DNA of 64,000 nucleotides. Source: Betaproteobacteria bacterium (GTDB taxonomy: Bacteria > Pseudomonadota > Gammaproteobacteria > Burkholderiales > Rhodocyclaceae). Where the stretch lies: the NCBI GenBank assembly GCA_009782565.1, contig WRIU01000006.1, positions 1-64,000 on the forward strand, in the 5' to 3' direction. Position 1 is the first letter of the stretch. Each line of letters starts with the position of its first letter. The notes beneath the pieces were generated by a model, which was not told the DNA's origin, made no database searches, and saw only the letters and a list, made by a program, of their open reading frames with translations. The position numbers and the translations under genes were made by a program. Below, piece by piece: positions 38,464-47,063 of this stretch.

Positions 38464-38519
38464 GATTTACCATGCTGATTTCCCCCCTCTTCCAGGAGAG
38501 GGGAATACGAGGGTAAATC
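38464..38519. repeat. Nested palindrome before the flippase gene
   Basis: Outer arms GATTTAC/GTAAATC enclose ttcccccctcttccag/gagaggggaa. The core resembles the TTCCCCTCC-TTGGAGGGGAA arms of repeat family A, so it may be a distant member. It could also act as an attenuator between xrtB and the flippase gene. Confidence 0.55.
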
Positions 38520-38544
38520 ATACATTCCTAAGGGTGATCAACAC

Positions 38545-39804
38545 ATGCTTCGCAATATTTTCTGGATGGGATTAAGTAATGCCGTTAGACTATTCACGGG
38601 TCTCATTCTATTCATCCTGATCGCTCGTCACCTTGGGCCGGAAGAGTTTGGACATTACATGTTCTGGTATGGAACCACCTTACTTTGTGCCCTGCTTGCA
38701 CATTACGGATTATCCAACATGCTTCTGAAGGAAATTGCACAGCATCCAGAAAACGTGGCAGATGTGCTAGGTGCATCCTTGAGTCTGCGATTCATGCTCT
38801 CTACAGGCATTATTTTGTGTGCACTGGGAGCTTCCGTAATGACGGAACGTCCAGAACTACTTCTTATGCTTTTGCTTGCACACCTCGTTGAAACCATTTC
38901 GGAAACATTTTACGTTGCATACCGGGCATTAGGGCACTATGCGCGCGAATCTCAGCTTGCCGCATGCGCGGCCACCATCCAACTTGCTTTTATTGCTGTA
39001 GCAGTGATAACGAGCCAGAGTGCGGGAGTAATCGCATTCGTTCATCTGGCAGGAAAAGTTGCTCAACTTACATTGATTCTACCATTCTCCAAGCGAATTT
39101 TTGGCGCGTTTTCTTTACAATCAACCTATACTGCATTCAATCTAGCAATACGTACAAAAGCTTATGCACTTGACCATTTTTTGGGTAGCTTATTCGGAAA
39201 TATCGACAGCCTAATGCTTAGGGCATATGCAGCCATAGACACTGTTGGTATCTATCAATCTGGAATGCGTATATTTCAAGGGGGAAATCAGGCTGCACCA
39301 ATTTTAGCCAATGTTTTTCTACCTGAAATCGCTAGACAAGCAATTGGTAAAAAAAATCCATTTATAGTGTTTGCTTTACAAACTTCCTTCTTGATATATG
39401 GTTTAATTTTCGGTCTCATATTGACCTATTTTTCAGATCAAATCGTAAATTTTGCTTTTGGAGAAGACTACCAGCAATTGACTGCTTTGCTTCCGTTTTT
39501 TGGGTTGCTCTTCTTCGTTCGTTTTTTTGCTGCCGCATGGGGAATTATTCTAACTGCTACCGGTCATCAAAAATATCGTGCAAAGTCAACAGCCATTCAT
39601 CTGATATTTGTATTATCAGTAGGAAGCTATCTCACGCACAGTATGCAAGCGCAGGGTTGGTTAATCGCGCTTATTTTAGCAAATGTTTTACTTGGCATGC
39701 TTTACATGATCCGTGTAGTGCGTTCAGGCTCAGGGGTATCGGCAACGTTAGGAATGGGGACAATGTTGCTAGGATCGCTACTTTTTGTTCCTCGCCTTTT
39801 TTAA
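38545..39804 (+). CDS. Polysaccharide flippase-like membrane protein (MOP superfamily)
   Basis: A 419-residue protein with about twelve hydrophobic helices, starting IFWMGLSNAVRLFTGLILF followed by the characteristic ARHLGPEEFGHYMF of Wzx/RfbX flippases. It probably moves lipid-linked EPS repeats across the inner membrane and completes a Wzx/Wzy-type pathway with the polymerase at 29252. It ends shortly before the FrhB-like gene in the same direction. Confidence 0.85.
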   Translation: MLRNIFWMGLSNAVRLFTGLILFILIARHLGPEEFGHYMFWYGTTLLCALLAHYGLSNMLLKEIAQHPENVADVLGASLSLRFMLSTGIILCALGASVMTERPELLLMLLLAHLVETISETFYVAYRALGHYARESQLAACAATIQLAFIAVAVITSQSAGVIAFVHLAGKVAQLTLILPFSKRIFGAFSLQSTYTAFNLAIRTKAYALDHFLGSLFGNIDSLMLRAYAAIDTVGIYQSGMRIFQGGNQAAPILANVFLPEIARQAIGKKNPFIVFALQTSFLIYGLIFGLILTYFSDQIVNFAFGEDYQQLTALLPFFGLLFFVRFFAAAWGIILTATGHQKYRAKSTAIHLIFVLSVGSYLTHSMQAQGWLIALILANVLLGMLYMIRVVRSGSGVSATLGMGTMLLGSLLFVPRLF

Positions 39805-39817
39805 TCGGAGATCATTC

Positions 39818-41026
39818 ATGAACAAAGCAATAAATAACATTGTGAAAAAGAACCTCTGTACTGGTTGCGCTATTTGTGCAGAAATGTTTCAACAAACCAT
39901 AGTTGAAATGAAAATATCTCCGGATGGCTTTCTTCGACCGAAAGCAATCAGAGAATTAAGCCATTCAGAAGTTGATTTATTCAATACCGTCTGCCCCGGA
40001 AGTAGTATTTCCCATCTACATCGTAATAATTCATTTACTCCTATCTGGGGGCCTGTGAAAGAAGTCATGACAGGCCATGCAGCAGATGATGAGGTTAGGC
40101 ATAAAGGGTCGTCAGGTGGTATTGTGAGTGCACTAGCAATCCATTTGCTAGAAACAAGGCAAGTGCATGGTGTGCTTCATATTGTTTCCTCAGATCAGAA
40201 CCCATTTGAAAACGTTGCTCAAATTAGCTATGCCCGTGAGGATATTCTTCGTGGCGCGGGATCACGCTATGCCCCCGCCGCGCCTTTGTCGCGCCTTTCA
40301 GATTGCTTAAACCAAGAAGGTATGTTTGCTTTTATTGGAAAACCTTGCGACGTTGCGGCTCTAAGGTCACTAATGCGAACACATTCTGAGATCGAAAAAA
40401 AATTCCCACTTTTAATTGCATTCATGTGTGCAGGAACACCGAACCTAAATGGGACAAAAGAAATTATCCAAGAAATGGGATTTGACTTTCTTGAAGTCTC
40501 TAATTTCAGATATCGCGGAAATGGCTGGCCTGGTAAGGCTCGTGCGGAAACAATAGATGGACGATCAGCAGAAATGGATTACGACACATCTTGGGGTCGT
40601 ATTCTTGGTCGATATGTACAGTTTCGATGCAAAATCTGCCCTGATGGAACGGGAGAGTTCGCAGACGTAAGTTGTGCTGATGCATGGAATACAGACGAAA
40701 AGGGTTACCCTCTTTTTACCGAAAACCAAGGCCGAAGCTTAATAATAGCACGGACTGACAAAGGTTTAAGTCTCATAAAAGAGGCTCAAGCACATAATAA
40801 AATCTTGCTTGATGCATGTTCTTTGACAGAAGCAGAAAAAATGCAACCTTACCAAGTTCAGCGTAAACGGACTTTACTTGCCCGTTTAATCGGTTTCAAA
40901 TTAGCGTTCAAAACAGCGCCAAATTATCGAAATATGGGACTTTTTGCTGCAGCTAAAGAAAGCTCCTTCATCAAACAACTCAAGGCCGTCGTAGGCTCTT
41001 GGCTACGAGGACTAAAAAGCAGCTAA
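39818..41026 (+). CDS. FrhB-like (coenzyme F420 hydrogenase beta subunit family) protein
   Basis: A 402-residue protein with an N-terminal cysteine cluster NLCTGCAICAEMF, a flavin-binding middle region (HKGSSGGIVSALA, FIGKPCDVAAL) and a second cluster FRCKICPDGTGEFADVS. Despite the family name, relatives in EPS loci are not hydrogenases; their role is unknown, and they often accompany pyruvyl transferases, as here. The ATG at 39818 is preceded by CGGAG. The stop lies only 10 bp from the stop of the convergent pyruvyl transferase gene. Confidence 0.85.
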   Translation: MNKAINNIVKKNLCTGCAICAEMFQQTIVEMKISPDGFLRPKAIRELSHSEVDLFNTVCPGSSISHLHRNNSFTPIWGPVKEVMTGHAADDEVRHKGSSGGIVSALAIHLLETRQVHGVLHIVSSDQNPFENVAQISYAREDILRGAGSRYAPAAPLSRLSDCLNQEGMFAFIGKPCDVAALRSLMRTHSEIEKKFPLLIAFMCAGTPNLNGTKEIIQEMGFDFLEVSNFRYRGNGWPGKARAETIDGRSAEMDYDTSWGRILGRYVQFRCKICPDGTGEFADVSCADAWNTDEKGYPLFTENQGRSLIIARTDKGLSLIKEAQAHNKILLDACSLTEAEKMQPYQVQRKRTLLARLIGFKLAFKTAPNYRNMGLFAAAKESSFIKQLKAVVGSWLRGLKSS

Positions 41027-41036
41027 TGTTTTATAA

Positions 41037-42218
41037 CTATAAAAAATCGCTAATCTGTTTGACATATTGCTCAAGCTTAGCTTGAGCAATGCGGTTCCCT
41101 GCTTCTACCTCGATAGCTAGTTGGGCACGACGTTCAAATGCCTGCCTGAGCATCTGCAATGCGTTTTCTGTATCAAACCTCAAGCAATCAAGTACATAAG
41201 GATATTTCAGAGAGCTGAAAAGCCCATTGAATTTCCGACTATACGCCATTGGTAACACAGGCACACCACTGGAAAAAGCTGCGATGCAGGCATGCATACG
41301 AGCACCTGTAAAAAAATCCAACCCCGAAATAAAGCTTTTTGCTTCAATTGGAGAGGAAAACCGCGGAGCCAAGCGCAGATCTGGGTAACGTTCAACTAAT
41401 TTTTTACTGACTCGTAAATCATCCTCTACTTCTATTGTATCCGAAATCACATGTGAGACGAGGTACACCTCTACGCTAGGCTGGGCAAGAAAAAACTCAC
41501 AAGTAGCATCAATCAAAGCTCGGTAGTCAAGAGCAAGCCCGAATTCATTGCGACCGCTATAGCCCCCATTATAGAGTAAGCCCGACACGTTGACCCCAAT
41601 CCGCGTAGAGTTATTACTTTCATGAGATGGGCGCTCGAAAGGCAATGCAAAAGCAACATCAATTACTTCTTCTGACTTATTGTAACATTTTGTTTTGCTC
41701 AGATATTGCATTGACAAGTGATCACGAGCATAAATACGGTTTGCGGCATACAATCCAATTTTGCCAAGCTGTTTGCCAAAGAAAGAGGCAAAGGGGCCAA
41801 TAGTTTGCGGAGCCATAACCAGTGGTTTACGGTATAAACGCACTAATAGGTTCGCAAGAACCTGCATTGCCAGCCGCTTCTTGCCGTAGATGTCTGAGAA
41901 ACTATCTCCTGCGCCTATATTGAACACAACGCAGCATTGACGCAACAGCGTCATCGCCTCGAAGTGACCTGTCATGAATGCACGCTGAGAAAATCCTGCA
42001 CTATGTGCAACTTCAAACCCTTCGACCAAAAATGATGTTTCTGTGTAAGGTGCGCTAGGGCTAACAATGATGAAACGAACCCGCGCCTTGTTTCGACGCG
42101 CAGCTTCGGTAATGACTTTCATCTGGCTTATGGTCAGGGCTCCCACGCCGAGATTGTCCGACGTAAGAGTATGCCATAATAGTCCTACGGTCAAAGTACG
42201 TTCCAATAGTTCAGTCAC
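41037..42218 (-). CDS. Polysaccharide pyruvyl transferase family protein
   Basis: A 393-residue member of the CsaB/WcaK-type family, which transfers pyruvate from PEP to form ketal groups on sugars. Typical features are the N-terminal LLWHTLTSDNLGVGALT, NIGAGDSFSDIYG and the late C-terminal FFTGARMHACIAAFSSGVPVLP. The start is a GTG with a purine-rich leader. It begins a set of minus-strand EPS-modifying genes. Confidence 0.87.
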   Translation of the reverse strand: MTELLERTLTVGLLWHTLTSDNLGVGALTISQMKVITEAARRNKARVRFIIVSPSAPYTETSFLVEGFEVAHSAGFSQRAFMTGHFEAMTLLRQCCVVFNIGAGDSFSDIYGKKRLAMQVLANLLVRLYRKPLVMAPQTIGPFASFFGKQLGKIGLYAANRIYARDHLSMQYLSKTKCYNKSEEVIDVAFALPFERPSHESNNSTRIGVNVSGLLYNGGYSGRNEFGLALDYRALIDATCEFFLAQPSVEVYLVSHVISDTIEVEDDLRVSKKLVERYPDLRLAPRFSSPIEAKSFISGLDFFTGARMHACIAAFSSGVPVLPMAYSRKFNGLFSSLKYPYVLDCLRFDTENALQMLRQAFERRAQLAIEVEAGNRIAQAKLEQYVKQISDFL

Positions 42219-42273
42219 TTTCTTTCATCTCCACCTTCGATTCGCCCAAACCAATCGGGATTTTTTGAAATAC

Positions 42274-42987
42274 TTAAATGAATGGCAAAGGTCTTCCGTT
42301 TAGCACATAATCAATGTCTCTACTCCTTTCTCCAACCTTTTTCGCTGGAATCCCTGCGTTAATTGTAAAAGGTTCAATATCTTTCGTCACAACAGATCCC
42401 GCCCCGATAACAGCCCCTTCTCCGATTATGCATCCAGGTAAAACTGTGACTCTCGGACCAAGCCATACTCTATCATGAACTACTATTTTCATTACTTTTG
42501 AAAACTTATTATCAAATTTCTGACTCCTATGATTATGCTGCGTTGACCACAACCATACACCATTACCTATATTGACGTTTTCTCCTATCTCTATCATATT
42601 ACGAGCATCTAAAATACAATCATGCCCAACAACAGACCCTTTTCCTACAGTCAGTTTATCCGGCCTTCTTATTTCCACGCCGCCATAAATAATCGCTCCT
42701 TTCATCATTTTCATTCTGAAAACATATTTATAAATAAAATTACGTATAAAGTGAAATGAAATTTTCCCTGTCTGTAATGTCGCATAGTACACAAGCCCAG
42801 ATACATAACGCCCTATTAGTTTCCGCAACCCAGGTTTTGACAAATCAGTAGGGGGGTAAACTTTTTGGAAAGATGTTACCCTGTTATTTATTAAACGAAT
42901 ATATATAAAACTAACAACATAGGCACAAATATTAAACAACGGCTTTAACAGCAAAAGAAATAAACAGGCAGAAATTAAAGCGGTCAT
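42274..42987 (-). CDS. Hexapeptide-repeat acyltransferase
   Basis: A 237-residue left-handed beta-helix acetyltransferase. It has an N-terminal membrane helix (ALISACLFLLLLKPLF) followed by hexapeptide turns (IGENVNIGNGVWLWSTQHNH with the catalytic-type histidines, then VLPGCIIGEGAVIGAGSVV). An upstream TTG at 43011 is in frame, but the ATG after AAGGGGG is preferred. It probably O-acetylates the EPS sugar. The DNA is A/T-rich. Confidence 0.87.
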   Translation of the reverse strand: MTALISACLFLLLLKPLFNICAYVVSFIYIRLINNRVTSFQKVYPPTDLSKPGLRKLIGRYVSGLVYYATLQTGKISFHFIRNFIYKYVFRMKMMKGAIIYGGVEIRRPDKLTVGKGSVVGHDCILDARNMIEIGENVNIGNGVWLWSTQHNHRSQKFDNKFSKVMKIVVHDRVWLGPRVTVLPGCIIGEGAVIGAGSVVTKDIEPFTINAGIPAKKVGERSRDIDYVLNGRPLPFI

Positions 42988-43281
42988 GACCTGAACATCC
43001 CCCTTATTCAAAAGTTTTTATTTTAGCATTATTTGCAGTATTGTCAACTGCGGCATGAGTCTACATTTCTAGATTTTTTACTGCCTCATCAGCGAGATGT
43101 TCATACCACCGAACCTCGAGCATCACCAGCATAGCAATATCATGCAAACGTCTGGCTCTTACCCTATACTGCACGACGCACCTGACCACCTTAATGATCA
43201 TCCGAAAACTATCGGTTTGTTCATTTTGCAGCGCCTTCCCCTTTTACGAGAAAATTGTATCTCTTCAGCTTTTAGGAAGGA
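42988..43281. other. Intergenic, no gene seen
   Basis: An approximately 290-bp gap between two minus-strand acyltransferase genes. An open frame of 65 codons on the plus strand has no recognisable protein character and no ribosome site. No convincing hairpin, repeat or RNA was seen. Confidence 0.5.
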
Positions 43282-44319
43282 CTACAGAGCATGACGTGGA
43301 AACAGAAAATTTGACAAATATTTTGTAAACTTATTCTCTATACAATACCACAAAATATAGGCTGATAAAATGGAACAAATAATAGCAGCAAAGGCAGTTA
43401 TTAAAGAAAAAACATCAATTTTACTCATCGAATACACTACTCTATCAAAAAATATAACCACAGGAAGGTGCACGAGATAAAGGGAAAAACTCATATCTCC
43501 CATTACGACCATTAACTTAGGCAGCTTACATCCCTTAAAAGCCATTATAAAGCATAGCAATAAAATCATTGAAGGAATTCCGTACAAAACAGAGCGGTGA
43601 ACGTGAATGTCAAATATGATAAAGCTATGGTAGAGAAACGGTATATAATAAGCTATTAAAAACATAGCCAAAAATGAAATAAATGATGCTATTTTAAGCC
43701 TAGCACTGCCAGCAGAATTGATATTGTATTTTTTGAATATTATATATGCAAACATACCTAACGCAAATTCTAAAATTATTGGATTTGTAACAAAAGTAAA
43801 AATCACATTCTCTGTTTTTATAAACAATCCCAAAAGCACAATAAACGCCAGCGCTCCACTACAGATAAAATGCCGATAATTCTTATTAATCTTTACGCTT
43901 ATAAAGAATAAAACATAGAACATAATTTCAAAATTTAAAGTCCACCCCACTGGTATAATCGGCTGAGTAAGGCCATTTCTTTTATACGGTATAAAGAACA
44001 AAGATTTAAGCAAATATTCCACACTAGCCTCGTTAGAATTTACTAGTTTTGGCGCTATTAAAATAACAAAAAACATGACGAAAGTTATCAACCAATACAA
44101 TGGCAAAATTCGCATAGCCCTCTTTTGTAAAAAACGCCTACTTTCATTTTCTGTAACATACATCATTATGAACCCGCTTATACAAAAAAATATATCTACT
44201 CCGAAGACCCCTACCCCAATAAAAGATATGTGAGCCAGAACCACAACGAATGCGGAAACGCCTCTTAAAGCTTGAACCGTGTCAAGGCGATCCTTACTGA
44301 CTATATTTAAAGAAATCAT
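43282..44319 (-). CDS. Acyltransferase family 3 (OafA/YrhL-like)
   Basis: A 345-residue integral membrane O-acyltransferase with about ten helices. The N-terminal family signature is clear (TVQALRGVSAFVVVLAHISF) along with FGVDIFFCISGFIMMY. The ATG at 44319 is preferred because AAGGA lies six bases upstream; starts nine and five codons earlier lack this. It probably acetylates or succinylates the EPS. It is the most A/T-rich part of the island. Confidence 0.9.
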   Translation of the reverse strand: MISLNIVSKDRLDTVQALRGVSAFVVVLAHISFIGVGVFGVDIFFCISGFIMMYVTENESRRFLQKRAMRILPLYWLITFVMFFVILIAPKLVNSNEASVEYLLKSLFFIPYKRNGLTQPIIPVGWTLNFEIMFYVLFFISVKINKNYRHFICSGALAFIVLLGLFIKTENVIFTFVTNPIILEFALGMFAYIIFKKYNINSAGSARLKIASFISFLAMFLIAYYIPFLYHSFIIFDIHVHRSVLYGIPSMILLLCFIMAFKGCKLPKLMVVMGDMSFSLYLVHLPVVIFFDRVVYSMSKIDVFSLITAFAAIICSILSAYILWYCIENKFTKYLSNFLFPRHAL

Positions 44320-44475
44320 TGGCGATCCTTTCATTTTGAGCACCATCTAAAAATACCGTGATGCACAGCTGCGGTACTAACAGACCTGTTTCCATTCACC
44401 CAGGCGCCTCGAATCTGGCCGCCTGTTAATCTCGACTTCTTCATTTGCTAGAACTCCCTTAATCGGAATACTGTA

Positions 44476-46173
44476 TTAATGCACTGCTTCTGCCATTGTA
44501 CCCTGACTTAAGTTATAAAAACCTCCACTCCCCGTCACAGTCAGCCTAGAGGCACAAACCATATAGTACCTCGTGTCTCCGGGGTTCGTATGCGTCCAAG
44601 TAGTTCCCTTCACTATGCTAAGCCGCATATAAACCCCGTCCGGGCTTGATGCCCCATAAACATAGTATTCCTTAACCGCACTGTCCGCAGAGGCATCCCA
44701 CCGTAACGCGGTCGATCCGCCCGACACCCTGGTTGCTTGCAGATTCGACGCTGGAGGTATCGGGAACATCCGTAAAGTCGGGTCGCCCATCAGGGCTATA
44801 TGAATTTGTTTAGCAAACATTCCGGTCGGCGTGTATAGACCTCCATTGATGCCCTTGTTATTTTGTGTCAGCCGAGTGCTGTAGCCGATGGTTTCTCCCA
44901 ACGCCATGTGGTGAAAAAACCAATTTGGCCGCCCAACCCACGCATTGGCAAGGCCATAATCCGGCATGGCGAGAAACGCGCGCATAAAGTTGTTTTGAAG
45001 ATTCCAGTCCCCAAAATAACTGCCGAAGGTTTGCCAAAAGACGGCTCCATAATTCTGCTCGGAAGCAAGCTGCTTTGTTGTCAACCTACCGCCGACCGCA
45101 GCGCACGAAGTGGCTCCGCCCGCCCCATTGATGTGCCCCCACGTATACGTGTCCCGGGGTAAATGCTGAACCCACGATCCTTTAACGACCCGCGCGTTGT
45201 TTCCCCATAACGTTGGAAACAACCTGAAAGCGTTTGGAAGGGCGGCATTATTGGCACTGTTGCGGCCAAACCCTTCAGAAACAAAAGCGTCCTTCGTCGT
45301 CGTCATCTGACCGATCCTGTACTTGTGATCTTTGTTCAGATACTGGCGCAAAAGCTCTGTCGCACTCTTTTGAAAGGCGGGCATATTGTCAAAATCTACC
45401 CGCCCTACCTGTAATTGCACATCGCCGGGGATTGTTGAAGGAGAGCCGTCCCACGACGCGGCCATACTTCCGTAATACGCGTCCGCCGGCCATGAGCCAA
45501 AGTGATCTCTATGCCCATCCGGCGCGATGTCGCCGGATTTGAAAACGGGGATATGACCCAATAAAAATACCGCTTTGACGGTGGTTGGGTCTGAGTTGTA
45601 ATCTGCTTGTATCAAGGCTCGCGCCGACTGCGGCGTAGCGTCTCTTGACACGTCGTGGCGCAAAACGATCCAGCCGTCGCCGATCAGGTCATTTTTAAGT
45701 GTTTCAAGTTCAGCGCTTAACGCTGCCGCTTGTTCCGCCTCCACCAGCAAAACAACCTTGCCACGGAACTCCACGGGCGGCACTTTTATCCCCGCCCAGA
45801 TGTAACCCACATAGTTCTTGTTTTGAACCTTGTATTCATACGTTTGCCCGACGGCGACGTTCGTATCCTCATAAAAAATCTTGCTGCCGCTCAAAGTCGC
45901 AATCGGCTCTCCCCAGGACGACGCTTCCTTGGCCTTTCGGTAGACGGTATAGCTGTCCAGCGGCGTTGGTTTCCTGATCCATTGCAACCGGATCGTTGGC
46001 GGCGATTCACTTACCTTCGCGCTCAACATCAAAACATATTCACTGGGTCTCTTCTCTTGCTTGGCGTCATTAAAGACGACGGCTTCAACGCTCTGAGGTT
46101 GGTGTGAACAGCCCGCAAGCATTCCGGGCAGAATGAAGCAAATAACTGTATACGCTCGCCGAAAATTGACCAT
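44476..46173 (-). CDS. Lipoprotein with gingipain (C25)-like domain, catalytic dyad replaced
   Basis: A 565-residue protein with a lipobox (MLAGC, Cys22), so it is membrane anchored. A fibronectin-III-like region (about 50-130) and another at the C-terminus (about 470-560) flank a central domain. That domain resembles peptidase C25: the LLGHIPV strand (about 204), ADAYYG, LQVGRVDFDN and the closing ALMGDPTLRMF (about 461) all match the family pattern. The expected catalytic GHG is NGAGG (about 349) and the expected nucleophile cysteine block reads FWQTFGSYFGDW (about 381). It is therefore probably not an active peptidase. It may bind or organise surface material in the EPS locus. Confidence 0.6.
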   Translation of the reverse strand: MVNFRRAYTVICFILPGMLAGCSHQPQSVEAVVFNDAKQEKRPSEYVLMLSAKVSESPPTIRLQWIRKPTPLDSYTVYRKAKEASSWGEPIATLSGSKIFYEDTNVAVGQTYEYKVQNKNYVGYIWAGIKVPPVEFRGKVVLLVEAEQAAALSAELETLKNDLIGDGWIVLRHDVSRDATPQSARALIQADYNSDPTTVKAVFLLGHIPVFKSGDIAPDGHRDHFGSWPADAYYGSMAASWDGSPSTIPGDVQLQVGRVDFDNMPAFQKSATELLRQYLNKDHKYRIGQMTTTKDAFVSEGFGRNSANNAALPNAFRLFPTLWGNNARVVKGSWVQHLPRDTYTWGHINGAGGATSCAAVGGRLTTKQLASEQNYGAVFWQTFGSYFGDWNLQNNFMRAFLAMPDYGLANAWVGRPNWFFHHMALGETIGYSTRLTQNNKGINGGLYTPTGMFAKQIHIALMGDPTLRMFPIPPASNLQATRVSGGSTALRWDASADSAVKEYYVYGASSPDGVYMRLSIVKGTTWTHTNPGDTRYYMVCASRLTVTGSGGFYNLSQGTMAEAVH

Positions 46174-46225
46174 TTTGAAGAGTTGATACGCGTTTAGATT
46201 CGACCAGTGTATTCAACCTATGGCA

Positions 46226-46645
46226 TCAAAGCGCTTCCGCGCAGAATGTGGCAGGGATGACGATGCGTGTACGGCCAATGCTGCCACGTTGCAGCAATCC
46301 GGCGCGATAGTCGCCGGTTACGAGGTAATCGGCCTTGCTTTCCAACGCCATCGCCAGCAGGAATACGTCGTTCGGATCGACTGCCTCAATACCTTCGGGT
46401 AACGATGGCAAGGTATCCAGTACGATTGAGCGCCACATGTTGTTGACCATTGTGCCGACGCGGCGCGGCTGAAGCACATCCTTAAATTTCGCGTAGCGGC
46501 TTGCGCGGCGCAGTTCATCAATTTGAGTGGTCGAAGTCACCAAATCGAAACGACCCTTTTGCCATGCACGGTAGATGGCATCCGGTAAGCCGTGCGGCGA
46601 GAGCAGGGCACTGAGAAGCACGTTGGTGTCCAGGACGACACGCAT
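46226..46645 (-). CDS. PIN-domain toxin
   Basis: A 139-residue putative ribonuclease of the PIN family (toxin component type). The first acidic residue is in VVLDTNVLLSALLSP, followed by a conserved TTQIDELRRAS and VDPNDVFLLAMA with further acidic metal ligands. Its ATG overlaps the antitoxin stop (TGATG), the standard coupling of type II toxin-antitoxin pairs. Confidence 0.87.
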   Translation of the reverse strand: MRVVLDTNVLLSALLSPHGLPDAIYRAWQKGRFDLVTSTTQIDELRRASRYAKFKDVLQPRRVGTMVNNMWRSIVLDTLPSLPEGIEAVDPNDVFLLAMALESKADYLVTGDYRAGLLQRGSIGRTRIVIPATFCAEAL

Positions 46646-46884
46646 CAGTACCCACGCGCCCATTGCACGGCTTCGTCTACGATAGCGGTCAAATCCGCCT
46701 CACTCACGTTTGCGTTTGCCGCCTTGGCCTGTTCAACGGCGCGCTCGAAGATATAGGTGCGTACTGCTTCTTCGATGAAACGCGACAGATCGCCCTTTCG
46801 ACCACCACCTTGCGACGCAAGAAACATACGCACAGACTGATCCGTATCCGGCGATACGGCAATGTTCCATCGCACAGTGCTCAT
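46645..46884 (-). CDS. Ribbon-helix-helix-type antitoxin
   Basis: A 79-residue partner of the PIN toxin. The N-terminal strand (VRWNIAVSPDTDQSVRMFLAS) and the following helix with DLSRFIEEAVRTYIFERAV fit an RHH DNA-binding fold that would repress the operon, with the C-terminal tail neutralising the toxin. GGGGG lies about six bases before the ATG. Confidence 0.8.
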   Translation of the reverse strand: MSTVRWNIAVSPDTDQSVRMFLASQGGGRKGDLSRFIEEAVRTYIFERAVEQAKAANANVSEADLTAIVDEAVQWARGY

Positions 46885-47063
46885 GATGCCCCCAAACAGC
46901 GCTTATCTACATAGGTGTTTATACACCTTGTCCAGCGCGCTTGCAATGGATCGAAAAACGACTGTTTTGCAGAACGGAAGGCAAACCACCGTTGGCCTTG
47001 GTCAAACTGTTTAAGCTGCTGAATCGTCACCTCGATTTGAAAAAATTATTCTTATATCATATT

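Noticed and set aside
44476-46173. C25-like lipoprotein as exosortase substrate
   Set aside because: Its C-terminus lacks a PEP motif, a membrane helix and a basic tail.
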